Source: Morganella morganii (GTDB taxonomy: Bacteria > Pseudomonadota > Gammaproteobacteria > Enterobacterales > Enterobacteriaceae). Taken from it: DNA of 64,000 bases. Made by a program: the position numbers and the translations under genes. Under the pieces are notes generated by a model. The model saw only the letters and a program-made list of their open reading frames with translations. It was not told the DNA's origin and searched no databases. This document shows, one piece after another, positions 1 through 8,858 of the stretch. Each line of letters starts with the position of its first letter. Position 1 is the first letter of the stretch. Location: contig NZ_NRQY01000003.1 in assembly GCF_003996855.1 (NCBI RefSeq), positions 1 through 64,000 of the forward strand, given 5' to 3'.

Positions 1-2
1 CA

Positions 3-110
3 GCAATACTCGACAAATACACCATCAAGTTCGCTCCGCTAAACCACATGCGCTTCAACAATAAAGACGTGTTGAGCCATTACGTGCGATTACTGCAAAA
101 GGAGAAATAG
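3..110 (+). CDS. C-terminal end of an unidentified element gene (5' end outside window)
   Basis: An open frame runs from the window edge to a TAG stop and encodes the last 35 residues of a basic protein ending LLQKEK. It stops directly before the ATG of the next gene, and its final codons hold the AGGAGA ribosome binding site of that gene, so the two are probably cotranscribed. It belongs with the prophage-like genes that follow. I do not recognise the family. Confidence 0.5.
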   Translation, partial: AILDKYTIKFAPLNHMRFNNKDVLSHYVRLLQKEK

Positions 111-479
111 ATGTCAGGAATGACCATATCCAGAAAAGACGCGGCACAGCTGATCGGGATAACGGAAAACACCCTTTCTCAGTGGTGCCGTGCAGGGGTG
201 ATTGCCTATACCAGAAAAAATCCCATGAAGAAAAATTCCCCTTACCTATTTACCAGAGCAGCATGTATTGCCGCGGCTAACAAATCGATTCACACTATGC
301 CAGTGAACACTGGTGAGACTGGAGGAACAAAACCATGTCAATATTCCGGAGAGGTAAGATCTGGTACGGGGACTACTCGACGCCAGGCGGCAAACGCATC
401 AAGGAGTCTCTTGGCACAGAGGACAAGAAGCAAGCGCAGGAGCTGCACGACAAGCGAAAGTCTGAGTTATGGCGCATAG
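111..479 (+). CDS. Small helix-turn-helix protein, excisionase-like, upstream of the integrase
   Basis: A 122-residue protein. Residues 5-50 form a MerR/AlpA-type winged helix-turn-helix ([20 protein letters not shown]), followed by a basic Ser/Thr/Arg-rich tail. Proteins like this often precede tyrosine integrases and act as recombination directionality factors or small regulators; that role is inferred from position. The start has AGGAGA eight bases upstream. Oddly, the last 145 bases overlap the integrase gene in another frame, so the tail is dual-coding. The HTH part looks real; the tail could be a read-on artefact of a shorter ancestral gene. Confidence 0.6.
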   Translation: MSGMTISRKDAAQLIGITENTLSQWCRAGVIAYTRKNPMKKNSPYLFTRAACIAAANKSIHTMPVNTGETGGTKPCQYSGEVRSGTGTTRRQAANASRSLLAQRTRSKRRSCTTSESLSYGA

Positions 480-1513
480 AAAAACTCGGCGACTTCCCGA
501 GTGTAACATTTGAAGAGGCGATTGTAAGATGGCTGGAAGAGAAAGCCGATAAAAAATCACTGGACGATGACAAAGGTCGGCTTTCGTTCTGGCTTGATCA
601 CTTCGAAGGGGTTCAGCTAAAAGACATCACCGAAGCGAAGATATACGCTGCGGTCAGCAAGATGAAAAACAGGAAGGTTCGAGAACGCTGGGAGAAAAAA
701 GCTGCCGCGGCGAAAAAGAAAGGGAAAGAAATACCGGCTTACCAGGAGGCGAGAGTATCAACCGCCACAAAAGCAAAGCACCTGGCAATAATGAAGTCAC
801 TTTTGCGCACTGCCGAGGTTGACTGGAAGTGGCTGGAAAAGGCACCGGTAATTAAAGTTCCGACAGTGAGGGAGAGGCGAGTCCGGTGGCTTGAATATCA
901 TGAAGCACAACGGTTGATAAAGGAATGCCCTGAGCCGCTGAAGTCGGTTGTTACCTTCGCACTGGCAACCGGTTTGCGCCGGTCGAACATAATCAGTCTG
1001 GAGTGGAGCCAGATTGACATGCAGAGAAAGGTAGCGTGGATTCATCCGGAAGACAGCAAATCAGGGCAGGCAATAGGTGTCGCGCTCAATGATACAGCAT
1101 GCGGTGTACTAAGAGATCAGATCGGGAATCATCATAAGTGGGTATTCGTCCACACTGAGCAGAAAGTTAAGCCTGACGGAACAAAGACGCCGGCAGTACG
1201 GAAAATGCGGGTCGATTCTAACACAGCATGGAGATCTGCGTTAAAACGGGCAGGCATAGAAAACTTCCGGTTTCACGATCTGAGGCATACCTGGGCAAGC
1301 TGGTTAATTCAGTCAGGAGTGCCGCTTTCAGTTCTTCAGGAAATGGGCGGATGGGAGTCGGTAGAGATGGTACGACGGTATGCACACCTTGCACCAAATC
1401 ACCTAACTCAGCATGCAAAACAAATTGACGTTATTTTCGGCAACGATGACCCAAAATGTCACAGTTCCGTCCCAAATACGTCCCACATGGCAAAAGTGGA
1501 GAGTTTTAAATGA
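335..1513 (+). CDS. int: Tyrosine-type site-specific integrase
   Basis: A 392-residue phage-family integrase that recombines element and host attachment sites. The N-terminal 60 residues ([15 protein letters not shown]...) are an arm-binding type domain, residues about 65-170 a core-binding SAM-like domain, and 180-365 the catalytic domain. The catalytic Arg lies in ATGLRRSNI (about 213), HxxR in FHDLRHTW (about 314-317) and the Tyr nucleophile in RRYAHLAP (about 349). GGAGG lies nine bases before the ATG. The gene points at the 3' end of tRNA-Arg(UCU) only 22 bases away, the layout of elements integrated in argU such as DLP12. Full length, probably functional. Confidence 0.93.
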   Translation: MSIFRRGKIWYGDYSTPGGKRIKESLGTEDKKQAQELHDKRKSELWRIEKLGDFPSVTFEEAIVRWLEEKADKKSLDDDKGRLSFWLDHFEGVQLKDITEAKIYAAVSKMKNRKVRERWEKKAAAAKKKGKEIPAYQEARVSTATKAKHLAIMKSLLRTAEVDWKWLEKAPVIKVPTVRERRVRWLEYHEAQRLIKECPEPLKSVVTFALATGLRRSNIISLEWSQIDMQRKVAWIHPEDSKSGQAIGVALNDTACGVLRDQIGNHHKWVFVHTEQKVKPDGTKTPAVRKMRVDSNTAWRSALKRAGIENFRFHDLRHTWASWLIQSGVPLSVLQEMGGWESVEMVRRYAHLAPNHLTQHAKQIDVIFGNDDPKCHSSVPNTSHMAKVESFK

Positions 1514-1534
1514 AGGTAACTTATTGATATTACA

Positions 1535-1611
1535 TGGTACGCCCTACAGGATTCGAACCTGTGACCTACGGCTTAGAAGGCCGTTGCTCTATCCAGCTGA
1601 GCTAAGGGCGC
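1535..1611 (-). tRNA. argU: tRNA-Arg (anticodon UCU), integration target
   Basis: A 77-base cloverleaf on the minus strand: acceptor GCGCCCU at 1605-1611, anticodon loop CUUCUAA (UCU), T-arm GGTTCGAATCC, and an encoded CCA at 1535-1537. It closely matches E. coli argU, the rare AGA/AGG tRNA, and as in E. coli lies beside folD. The acceptor 3' strand reads AGGGCGU with discriminator A, so the first pair is G-U, not G-C. Since the element joins at the 3' end, this sequence may have been supplied by the element att site. The attachment core is probably within the 3' half of this gene. Confidence 0.93.
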
Positions 1612-1803
1612 GCTGAGGAAAAAAACAGCGGGTTAACTGCTTGAAGCACCGTGGATTATACGGCTGAGACGCGGCGAGTCAATCAGAAAATAAGTTATCT
1701 TCAGCAGTAACTTTCCGGCACCTCAATAAAACATAACTGACAGACGGAAAATGTTCTGACAGAATAGTGCCCATCTTTTATCTGTTTTATGGATTTTTAC
1801 ACG

Positions 1804-2667
1804 ATGTCAGCAAAAATTATAGACGGGAAAACGATTGCGTCGACCATACGGGCCGAAGTTGCCGCAAAAGTTCAGCAACGGATTGCTAACGGAAAACGGA
1901 CTCCCGGTCTTGCCGTTATCCTGGTCGGTGAGAACCCCGCATCTCAGATTTATGTCGCCAGCAAACGCCGTTCCTGTGAAGAAGTCGGATTTATTTCACG
2001 TTCTTATGACCTCCCCGATACGACCAGCGAAGCCGAACTCCTCCATCTCATTGATAAACTAAATAACGATAATACTATCGACGGGATACTCGTTCAGCTT
2101 CCTCTGCCTGCCGGTATTGATAATGTCAAAGTCATTGAGCGCATTCATCCGGATAAAGACGTAGATGGTTTTCATCCTTATAATATCGGCCGCCTGTGCC
2201 AGCGTGCGCCAAATCTGCGCCCGTGCACACCGCGTGGTATTGTGACGCTGCTTGAGCGCTGCAATATCAATACATTTGGTCTGAATGCTGTAATTGTCGG
2301 CGCGTCCAATATTGTCGGCCGTCCGATGAGTCTGGAACTGCTGCTGGCCGGTTGTACCACAACGGTGACTCACCGCTTTACCACCAATCTGCGTCATCAT
2401 GTTGAAAATGCGGATCTGCTGATCGTGGCAGTCGGGAAACCCGGTTTTATTCCGGGCGAGTGGATCAAACCCGGCGCGATTGTTATTGATGTGGGTATTA
2501 ACCGCCTGGAAAACGGCAAAGTCGTCGGTGATGTAAATTTCGCCGAAGCTGCTGAACGTGCGGGATGGATAACGCCGGTACCGGGCGGCGTCGGACCGAT
2601 GACGGTTGCCACACTGATTCAGAATACATTACAGGCCTGCGAAGAATTTCACGATAAGGACGAATAA
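1804..2667 (+). CDS. folD: Bifunctional methylenetetrahydrofolate dehydrogenase / methenyltetrahydrofolate cyclohydrolase
   Basis: FolD interconverts 5,10-methylene-, 5,10-methenyl- and 10-formyl-tetrahydrofolate in the cytoplasm using NADP, feeding purine and formyl-Met synthesis. Seen: the substrate-binding [14 protein letters not shown] with its catalytic Lys, QLPLP, the DVDGFHP loop, and the nucleotide-binding [11 protein letters not shown]. From ATG 1804 the protein is 287 residues beginning [10 protein letters not shown], matching the E. coli start ([10 protein letters not shown], 288 aa). An in-frame ATG at 1789 would add five residues and is less likely. ybcJ follows after two bases, as a two-gene unit. 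Confidence 0.95.
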   Translation: MSAKIIDGKTIASTIRAEVAAKVQQRIANGKRTPGLAVILVGENPASQIYVASKRRSCEEVGFISRSYDLPDTTSEAELLHLIDKLNNDNTIDGILVQLPLPAGIDNVKVIERIHPDKDVDGFHPYNIGRLCQRAPNLRPCTPRGIVTLLERCNINTFGLNAVIVGASNIVGRPMSLELLLAGCTTTVTHRFTTNLRHHVENADLLIVAVGKPGFIPGEWIKPGAIVIDVGINRLENGKVVGDVNFAEAAERAGWITPVPGGVGPMTVATLIQNTLQACEEFHDKDE

Positions 2668-2669
2668 CC

Positions 2670-2882
2670 ATGGATATTTTTAATCTCAGCGGGCATCCGC
2701 ATGTTGAACTGTGTGACCTGCTCAAAATTCAGGGCTGGGCAGACAGCGGTGCCGCCGCCAAACAGTTTATCGCTGATGGTCAGGTGACTGTTGACGGCGA
2801 AACAGAAACCCGCAAACGCTGCAAAATCACCGCCGGTAAAGTGGTGGAATTTGCCGGTCAGCAGGTAAAAGTGGCTGAATAA
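2670..2882 (+). CDS. ybcJ: YbcJ-type S4-like RNA-binding protein
   Basis: A 70-residue protein with an S4-like alpha-L RNA-binding fold: FNLSGHPHVELCDLLKIQG, then AAAKQFIADGQVTVDGE and RKRCKI, close to E. coli YbcJ (70 aa). The family is thought to bind RNA, but its cellular job is not well defined. It follows folD with a two-base gap and ends at a terminator hairpin, so it is the last gene of the folD unit. The folD-ybcJ pairing also occurs in E. coli. Confidence 0.9.
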   Translation: MDIFNLSGHPHVELCDLLKIQGWADSGAAAKQFIADGQVTVDGETETRKRCKITAGKVVEFAGQQVKVAE

Positions 2883-2898
2883 TATCAATCTGTGAATA

Positions 2899-2926
2899 AA
2901 CCAGAGTATTACCTCTGGTTTTTTAT
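2899..2926 (+). terminator. Rho-independent terminator after folD-ybcJ
   Basis: Stem ACCAGAG / CTCTGGT around a five-base loop, followed by TTTTTT. It lies 17 bases after the ybcJ stop. Confidence 0.8.
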
Positions 2927-2951
2927 CCGCATAAAATAAGAGCCGCAAAAA

Positions 2952-3485
2952 ATGGAAACTAAAAAATTTCAGCCTGTGCAAATTGCATTGCACTGGTTTA
3001 TTTTCCTGCTTGTGATTGTCGTTTATACCAGCGCCCTGTTACGGGATAATACTGATGAACCGCTGAGAGGTATTTTATCCGGGTTGCATTACAGCAGTGG
3101 CATACTCGTTGGTATATTAATGATTGTCCGCCTGATTGTCAGAATAAAATACCGGGCTCCGGCTATCATACCAAAACCCTCTCCGATGATAACCGGGTTA
3201 TCCCACCTGGGGCATTTACTTATCTTTGTGATATTTATTCTTTTACCGGTGCTCGGTTTCAGTATTAAATATCTGAATGGCTATGACTGGTCATTATTTG
3301 GTATTCCTATGCCGGTATCTGCCGCACCGGATGAAGATCTCGCGTATACCATACAAAATATTCATGAGATTATTGCTAATACCGGTTATTTCATTGTTGG
3401 TCTTCATGCCGCCGCCGCATTAGCACATCACTACTTCTGGAAAGATAATACGCTGTTACGGATGATGCCCCGCAAACGGCACTGA
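2952..3485 (+). CDS. cybB: Cytochrome b561 family membrane protein
   Basis: A 177-residue inner-membrane di-heme protein of the CybB family, which oxidises quinol or superoxide in E. coli. Four hydrophobic segments (about 12-28, 45-63, 88-107, 145-165) carry the expected heme-ligand histidines: QIALHWF near residue 14, GLHYSSG near 46, NIHEII near 138 and GLHAAAALAHH near 152. Length matches the family. It is a single gene between two terminators and faces cybC, a soluble b-type cytochrome, tail to tail. CybB function is inferred from the family; other b561 subtypes are possible. Confidence 0.85.
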   Translation: METKKFQPVQIALHWFIFLLVIVVYTSALLRDNTDEPLRGILSGLHYSSGILVGILMIVRLIVRIKYRAPAIIPKPSPMITGLSHLGHLLIFVIFILLPVLGFSIKYLNGYDWSLFGIPMPVSAAPDEDLAYTIQNIHEIIANTGYFIVGLHAAAALAHHYFWKDNTLLRMMPRKRH

Positions 3486-3527
3486 TTATCCGGCTGTCCG
3501 TAATATTTTTATATGTCCCTGAAATAC

Positions 3528-3559
3528 AAAACGCCCGGCAATAGCAGCCGGGCGTTTTT
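3528..3559. terminator. Bidirectional terminator between cybB and cybC
   Basis: Perfect stem ACGCCCGGC / GCCGGGCGT with an eight-base loop, A-run before and T-run after. It can serve both convergent genes. Confidence 0.85.
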
Positions 3560-3588
3560 AATACTGAAAATAGTGCCGGTATTATCTG

Positions 3589-3978
3589 TTAACGGTATTT
3601 TTTATGGTATTCACCACGGGTGACTTTAAATTGCTCAGCCATAGCTTTCGCTTCCTGAATTTTACCCTCTCCCGCCAGTTTCAGTGCCTCATCAATTTGT
3701 CCGGCCAGCACATCATAGCCATGATGGTAATCCTTCACTTCTGCACTGTCTGCTGCTTTACCTTTCAGCTTTGCCGGTAATTCTTCTTTGGCGTTCAGTG
3801 CTGCGGTGCGCATTTCTGACAGTGCATCTTTCAGCGCAGCCACATCATCTGTTTTTTCAACGATCTGCAAATTCGCATTCAGGGTCTTCATATTATCTGA
3901 CAATCCTGCTGCTGACGCAGTGACTGAACCGAATGCACAGACAGAAATCACCAACATAGCTAACATATTTTTATTCAT
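3589..3978 (-). CDS. cybC: Soluble cytochrome b562, periplasmic
   Basis: A 129-residue precursor. Residues 1-23 are a signal peptide ending TASA, leaving a 106-residue four-helix bundle as in E. coli cytochrome b562. The axial heme ligands are visible: Met30 (Met7 of the mature form, SDNMKTLN) and His125 (mature His102, GEYHKKYR). It is an electron-transfer protein of unsettled partner. The signal peptide and both ligands are intact, so it should be functional. It is transcribed alone, toward cybB. Confidence 0.93.
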   Translation of the reverse strand: MNKNMLAMLVISVCAFGSVTASAAGLSDNMKTLNANLQIVEKTDDVAALKDALSEMRTAALNAKEELPAKLKGKAADSAEVKDYHHGYDVLAGQIDEALKLAGEGKIQEAKAMAEQFKVTRGEYHKKYR

Positions 3979-4091
3979 CAGATGCTTCCTTTATTTTTAA
4001 TATAAAAACACGACAAAAATCACATGATAAATCAGGTACTGTAATAAAGTAACTGATGACTCATTGCTGTACTGTAAGAATAAACCGGAAT

Positions 4092-4123
4092 AAAAAAGCC
4101 CGGCACACAATAGCACCGGGCTT
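4092..4123 (-). terminator. Terminator of cysS
   Basis: GC-rich stem AGCCCGGTG / CACCGGGCT-type (one strand reads GCCCGGCACACAATAGCACC) with a T-run on the minus strand, 23 bases after the cysS stop. Confidence 0.75.
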
Positions 4124-4145
4124 CTCAGTCAGAATATAATAATGA

Positions 4146-5534
4146 TTACTTGCGGCGCCAGGTGGTGCCCTGCGGACCATCTTCCAGCACAATACCCATA
4201 CCGGTTAATGCATCACGGGCTGCATCCGCCAGCGCCCACTCTTTTGACGCGCGGGCATCGTTACGCTGTTTGATCAGTGCTTCAATTTTCACTGTATCTT
4301 CATCACCTTCACTCTGTGCGCCGCTTTGCAGAAACTGTTCCGGCTCCTGAGTCAGCAGACCCAGTACACCGGCCAGCTGGCGCAGCTGAGCAGCCAGGCC
4401 ATTTGCCGCCGTCATATCTTCCTGTTTCAGGCGATTAAGCTCACGGGCCATATCGAACAGCACAGAATAGGCTTCCGGCGTGTTGAAATCATCATCCATT
4501 GCTTCACGGAAACGATTTGCAAATTCCTCATTCACCACCACCACCGCGTCTTTATCTGTACCGCGCAGTGCAGTATAGAAACGCTCCAGTGCGGTACGTG
4601 CCTGTTTCAGATTCTCTTCCGTGTAATTGAGCTGGCTGCGGTAATGCGCGGACAGCAAGAAGTAACGCACCGTTTCCGGGTCGTAATAACCCAGCACATC
4701 ACGGATGGTGAAGAAGTTATTGAGTGATTTTGACATCTTCTCTTTATCGACCATCACCATACCGGAGTGCATCCAGTAATTGACATACGGGCCGTCGTGG
4801 GCACAGGTTGACTGTGCAATTTCGTTTTCATGGTGCGGGAACATCAGGTCAGAACCGCCGCCGTGAATGTCAAAATGCGTGCCCAGCTGTTTGCTATTCA
4901 TCGCGGAACACTCGATGTGCCAGCCCGGACGGCCTGTACCCCACGGGGATTCCCATGACGGCTCACCCGGTTTGGACATTTTCCACAGCACGAAATCCAT
5001 CGGGTTGCGTTTCACATCCGCCACCTCGACACGGGCACCGGCCTGGAGCTGCTCCAGATCCTGGCGTGACAGCAGGCCGTATTCCGGATCACTGCTGATA
5101 TCAAACATCACATCCCCGTTGTCCGCCACATAGGCATGACCGCGATCAAGCAGTAACTGCGTGATTTCAATAATTTCTTTAATATGATGTGTGGCGCGCG
5201 GCTCTGAATCCGGGCGCATCAGGTTCATTGCATCGAAATCGCGGTGCATTTCCGCCACCATGCGATCCACCAGCTGATCACAGGTTTCGTTATTTTCATT
5301 CGCCCGTCTGATAATTTTATCGTCCACATCCGTGATATTGCGGATATAGTTCACATTGTACCCGGCGTGACGCAGATAGCGCACGATGGTGTCAAACGCG
5401 ACAAATGTCCGGCCGTGTCCGATATGACACAGGTCGTAAACAGTGATACCACACACGTACATCCCGATTTTACCGAGATTAATGGGCTTAAATTCCTCTT
5501 TTTGTCTTGATAAGGTGTTATAAATTTTCAGCAT
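4146..5534 (-). CDS. cysS: Cysteinyl-tRNA synthetase
   Basis: A class I aminoacyl-tRNA synthetase of 462 residues that charges tRNA-Cys in the cytoplasm. HIGH is at 37-40 (CHIGHGRTF) and KMSKS near 267. Zinc ligands are Cys28 (YVCGI) and the GWHIECSAM segment with the downstream HHENE motif. The C-terminal helical and anticodon-binding part ends [10 protein letters not shown]. Length and start match E. coli CysS. It is divergent from ppiB across 273 AT-rich bases that must hold both promoters; no operator was recognised there. Confidence 0.97.
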   Translation of the reverse strand: MLKIYNTLSRQKEEFKPINLGKIGMYVCGITVYDLCHIGHGRTFVAFDTIVRYLRHAGYNVNYIRNITDVDDKIIRRANENNETCDQLVDRMVAEMHRDFDAMNLMRPDSEPRATHHIKEIIEITQLLLDRGHAYVADNGDVMFDISSDPEYGLLSRQDLEQLQAGARVEVADVKRNPMDFVLWKMSKPGEPSWESPWGTGRPGWHIECSAMNSKQLGTHFDIHGGGSDLMFPHHENEIAQSTCAHDGPYVNYWMHSGMVMVDKEKMSKSLNNFFTIRDVLGYYDPETVRYFLLSAHYRSQLNYTEENLKQARTALERFYTALRGTDKDAVVVVNEEFANRFREAMDDDFNTPEAYSVLFDMARELNRLKQEDMTAANGLAAQLRQLAGVLGLLTQEPEQFLQSGAQSEGDEDTVKIEALIKQRNDARASKEWALADAARDALTGMGIVLEDGPQGTTWRRK

Positions 5535-5807
5535 AGGACTATTCCATTAAAAGTCTGTACGTGTTGATGGTGACTTCTGTTAATTAATTGATAATAAATA
5601 ATTTATTTTTTATATCTGTCTGCGGGGATCATAATCTGAGACAGGTCAGGTTATTGAAACGCGAATACCCTGCAAATGCAAGAAAGACCCTGTAAAACCC
5701 GGTGATTATAACAAATACTGACGCAGATTAGTGAGTATGATATAACACACCCCGGAGATAAAAACGGCAGATTATTGCCTTTATAATATAAGCAGCAGGA
5801 AATTATT

Positions 5808-6302
5808 ATGGTAACTTTTCATACAAATCATGGTGATATCGTCATTAAGATGTTCGCGGACAAAGCACCGGAAACGGTCGCAAACTTCCTGAGATATTGT
5901 GAAGACGGCTTCTACAATAACACCATTTTCCATCGTGTTATCAATGATTTCATGGTCCAGGGCGGTGGTTTTGAGCCGGGCATGAAGCAAAAACCAACCC
6001 TGGGTATGATTAAAAACGAAGCTAACAACGGTCTGAAAAACAACCGCGGCACCCTGGCGATGGCCCGTACCAACGATCCGCATTCCGCCACTGCACAGTT
6101 TTTCATCAACGTGGTTGACAACGACTACCTGAACTTCCGTTCAGAAACACCGAGTGGCTGGGGCTACTGCGTGTTTGCTGAAGTAGTTGAAGGTATGGAT
6201 GTTGTGGACAAAATCAAAGCCGTCAAAACCGGCAACAGCGGTATGCACCAGGATGTGCCGCGCGAAGATGTGATCATCGAAAGCGTCACTGTTTCTGAGT
6301 AA
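5808..6302 (+). CDS. ppiB: Peptidyl-prolyl cis-trans isomerase B (cyclophilin, cytoplasmic)
   Basis: A 164-residue single-domain cyclophilin without signal peptide, the same length as E. coli PpiB. Active-site elements are visible: [22 protein letters not shown] and [13 protein letters not shown]. It catalyses proline isomerisation during folding. lpxH starts two bases after its stop, so the two form an operon, as in E. coli. Confidence 0.96.
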   Translation: MVTFHTNHGDIVIKMFADKAPETVANFLRYCEDGFYNNTIFHRVINDFMVQGGGFEPGMKQKPTLGMIKNEANNGLKNNRGTLAMARTNDPHSATAQFFINVVDNDYLNFRSETPSGWGYCVFAEVVEGMDVVDKIKAVKTGNSGMHQDVPREDVIIESVTVSE

Positions 6303-6304
6303 GT

Positions 6305-7027
6305 ATGACCACGCTTATTATTGCAGATTTGCATTTAAATGAGCAGGAGCCGGCGATCACCGCCGGCTTTCTTCGTTTTCTGCGGGAACAGGCGGTTCAC
6401 GCATCACAACTTTATATCCTCGGTGATTTTTTTGATTACTGGATTGGTGATGATGACCCGAACCCGCTGCATAAAACCGTGGCGGATGCGCTGAAATCCC
6501 TCAGTGATCGCGGCGTGAAGATCTTCTTTATCTGCGGCAACCGTGACTTCCTGCTGGGCAAACGCTATGCCCGTCAGTGCGGCATGACCCTGCTGCCGGA
6601 CACACAGGTGATTGAAGCCGAAGGGCATCAGATCCTGATCCTGCACGGCGATACCCTCTGTACGGATGACACGGATTATCAGCATTATCGTCAGCGCGTT
6701 CACACCCGGTGGGTCCAGCGTCTGTTTTTGTGGCTGCCGCTGTCACTGCGCCTGAAAATCGCGAAAAAAATGCGGGCGGGCAGTCAGTCTGCCAATCAGC
6801 GTAAAAGCGAAGCGATTATGGATGTAAATCAGAACGAGGTGATGAAGGCATTCCGTCAGTACCGGACACGCTGGATGATCCACGGACACACCCACCGTCC
6901 TGCGGTACACGATGTTTCTGCTGACGGCGAAACACACTTTCGCGGTGTTCTCGGCGCGTGGCACTCACAGGGTTCCGCCTTTAAAATCACCCCGGACAGT
7001 ATTTCGCTGATCTTCTTTCCGTTCTGA
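6305..7027 (+). CDS. lpxH: UDP-2,3-diacylglucosamine pyrophosphatase
   Basis: A 240-residue calcineurin-like phosphoesterase that cleaves UDP-2,3-diacylglucosamine to lipid X in lipid A synthesis, a peripheral inner-membrane step. Metal-binding motifs appear in order: ADLHLNE (about 8-13), [11 protein letters not shown] (about 40), GNRDFL (about 79), HGDTLCTDD (about 114) and the C-terminal GHTHRPAV (about 195). Length equals E. coli LpxH. Translation is probably coupled to ppiB through the two-base gap. Confidence 0.96.
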   Translation: MTTLIIADLHLNEQEPAITAGFLRFLREQAVHASQLYILGDFFDYWIGDDDPNPLHKTVADALKSLSDRGVKIFFICGNRDFLLGKRYARQCGMTLLPDTQVIEAEGHQILILHGDTLCTDDTDYQHYRQRVHTRWVQRLFLWLPLSLRLKIAKKMRAGSQSANQRKSEAIMDVNQNEVMKAFRQYRTRWMIHGHTHRPAVHDVSADGETHFRGVLGAWHSQGSAFKITPDSISLIFFPF

Positions 7028-7061
7028 GCCATTCCCTGCCCGTATTTGTGAAAAATCCGTG

Positions 7062-7077
7062 ACGCAAACGTTTTCCT
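7062..7077 (+). promoter_or_regulatory. PurR operator upstream of purEK
   Basis: ACGCAAACGTTTTCCT matches the 16-base PurR consensus ANGCAANCGNTTNCNT at every defined position. It lies 98 bases before the purE start, as in the E. coli purEK promoter. Repression by PurR with hypoxanthine or guanine is inferred. Confidence 0.85.
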
Positions 7078-7175
7078 TCGTGATTTACCGTGATATTATG
7101 CCCGTCTTCTTCACCGGCTCACTGCCGGACGTCTGTCAATTTTCGTGACGCGGGATGTACAGGAGCACCGAAAAC

Positions 7176-7700
7176 ATGAACGCCGCCTCTTCGCAACAAC
7201 ACTCACCGGCAGCCAAAGTGGCTATAGTCATGGGTTCCAAAAGTGACTGGAGCACCATGGAGCACGCCGCTGCGATCCTCGATATACTTCAGGTGCCTTA
7301 TCACACAGAAGTGGTTTCCGCGCACCGCACGCCGGACAAACTGTTTTCTTTCGCTGAAACCGCAAAAGAGAACGGATTTGATGTGATCATCGCCGGTGCC
7401 GGTGGTGCCGCGCATCTGCCGGGTATGCTGGCGGCGAAAACCCTCGTTCCGGTACTGGGTGTGCCGGTGCAGAGTGCCGCACTCAGCGGTGTCGACAGTC
7501 TCTATTCCATTGTTCAGATGCCGAAAGGTATTCCGGTCGGCACGCTGGCCATCGGCAAAGCCGGTGCCGCCAATGCTGCTCTGCTCGCGGCACAGATTCT
7601 TGCTCTGCATGATGAGGCTCTGCTTGTCCGTCTGACAGAATGGCGCACAGCACAGACCGATGATGTGCTCAGCAACCCGGACCCGCGGGAGGCCTGCTGA
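7176..7700 (+). CDS. purE: N5-carboxyaminoimidazole ribonucleotide mutase, catalytic subunit
   Basis: PurE converts N5-CAIR to CAIR in de novo purine synthesis. The class I signature is clear: [14 protein letters not shown] at the N-terminus, SAHRTPDKL with the catalytic His, and the [16 protein letters not shown] loop. ATG 7176 is chosen because AGGAG (7161-7165) lies ten bases upstream; an in-frame ATG at 7155 lies before that site. The protein is 174 residues against 169 in E. coli. Its TGA overlaps the purK ATG, indicating translational coupling. Confidence 0.95.
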   Translation: MNAASSQQHSPAAKVAIVMGSKSDWSTMEHAAAILDILQVPYHTEVVSAHRTPDKLFSFAETAKENGFDVIIAGAGGAAHLPGMLAAKTLVPVLGVPVQSAALSGVDSLYSIVQMPKGIPVGTLAIGKAGAANAALLAAQILALHDEALLVRLTEWRTAQTDDVLSNPDPREAC

Positions 7701-8770
7701 TGAAACCGGTGTGTGTTCTGGGAAACGGCCAGCTGGGCCGGATGCTGCGCCAGGCCGGTGAGCCGCTGGGTATTTCTGTATATCCGGTCGGGTTAGATGC
7801 CGAACCGGAGGCCGTTCCTTATCAGCACAGTGTGATCACCGCCGAAATCGAGCAATGGCCGCAGACCGCGCTGACACAGGTACTGGAGCAACACCCTGCC
7901 TTTATCAACCGCGATATTTTTCCGCGCCTGGCCGACCGCCTGCCGCAGAAACAGCTGATGGATGATCTGCATCTCGCCACCTCACCGTGGCAGCCGCTTT
8001 CTTCCCCTGATGAATGGCCGGACATTTTTGCCCGTCTCGGGGATTTTGTGATCGTCAAGCGCCGTACCGGCGGCTATGACGGGCGCGGCCAGTGGCGTGT
8101 GCGTCCCGGGGATGAATCTGCCCTGCCGCCGGAGATTTACGGTGAGTGTATTGCTGAGAAAGGCATTCTGTTTTCCGGCGAAGTGTCACTGGTCGGTGCC
8201 CGCAACCGTACCGGGAAATGTGTGTTTTATCCGCTGACACATAACCATCACGAAGAGGGGATTCTGCGCATGAGCGTGGCCTTCCCGCAGACACAAAACC
8301 CGCTTCAGGAACAAGCTGAGCAGATGCTGGGCGCGATCCTGAATGAGCTGGATTATACCGGTGTGATGGCAATGGAATGTTTTGTCACAGAGGATGGTCT
8401 GCTGATCAACGAGCTGGCACCCCGTGTGCACAACAGCGGCCACTGGACACAAAACGGTGCGTCAGTCAGCCAGTTTGAGCTGCATCTGCGGGCGATTCTG
8501 GATCTTCCGCTGCCGCAGCCGGTCGTGACCGCCCCGGCGGTAATGGTGAATATTATCGGTACTGAACTGAATACGCAGTGGCTGGCACAGCCGCTGGCGC
8601 ATCTGCACTGGTATGATAAAGAAGTGCGTCCGGCGCGTAAGGTCGGTCACATTAACCTGTCACATCCGGAACCGGCACAGCTTATTGCGGCACTCAGTGA
8701 GCTGGCACAGAATTTACCGGCGGAATATCAGTCCTCTGCGGACTGGGCAAAAGCAATATTAAGCTGGTAG
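7700..8770 (+). CDS. purK: N5-carboxyaminoimidazole ribonucleotide synthase
   Basis: A 356-residue ATP-grasp enzyme that carboxylates AIR with bicarbonate and ATP to N5-CAIR, the substrate of PurE. The N-terminal pre-ATP-grasp GNGQLGRML, the ATP-binding VKRRTGGYDGRGQW and the metal-binding INELAPRVHNSGHW are visible. It begins within the purE stop (TGATG), so the two subunits are made together. A terminator follows at 8807. Confidence 0.96.
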   Translation: MKPVCVLGNGQLGRMLRQAGEPLGISVYPVGLDAEPEAVPYQHSVITAEIEQWPQTALTQVLEQHPAFINRDIFPRLADRLPQKQLMDDLHLATSPWQPLSSPDEWPDIFARLGDFVIVKRRTGGYDGRGQWRVRPGDESALPPEIYGECIAEKGILFSGEVSLVGARNRTGKCVFYPLTHNHHEEGILRMSVAFPQTQNPLQEQAEQMLGAILNELDYTGVMAMECFVTEDGLLINELAPRVHNSGHWTQNGASVSQFELHLRAILDLPLPQPVVTAPAVMVNIIGTELNTQWLAQPLAHLHWYDKEVRPARKVGHINLSHPEPAQLIAALSELAQNLPAEYQSSADWAKAILSW

Positions 8771-8806
8771 TCAGCATCGTTTCCGGCGACAATAGTCTCA
8801 TTCTGG

Positions 8807-8837
8807 TGCCCGGTATTCAGCCGGGCATTTTGCTTTT
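8807..8837 (+). terminator. Terminator of purEK
   Basis: Stem TGCCCGG / CCGGGCA with a six-base loop, followed by a T-rich run. It sits 22 bases before the next gene start. Confidence 0.75.
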
Positions 8838-8858
8838 TACGCCTTTTCCGGAGCCGGG

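Noticed and set aside
1413-1616. 67-codon frame running from the integrase into the tRNA
   Set aside because: Shadow frame across the integrase end and tRNA-Arg; the translated part from 1535 is tRNA sequence.
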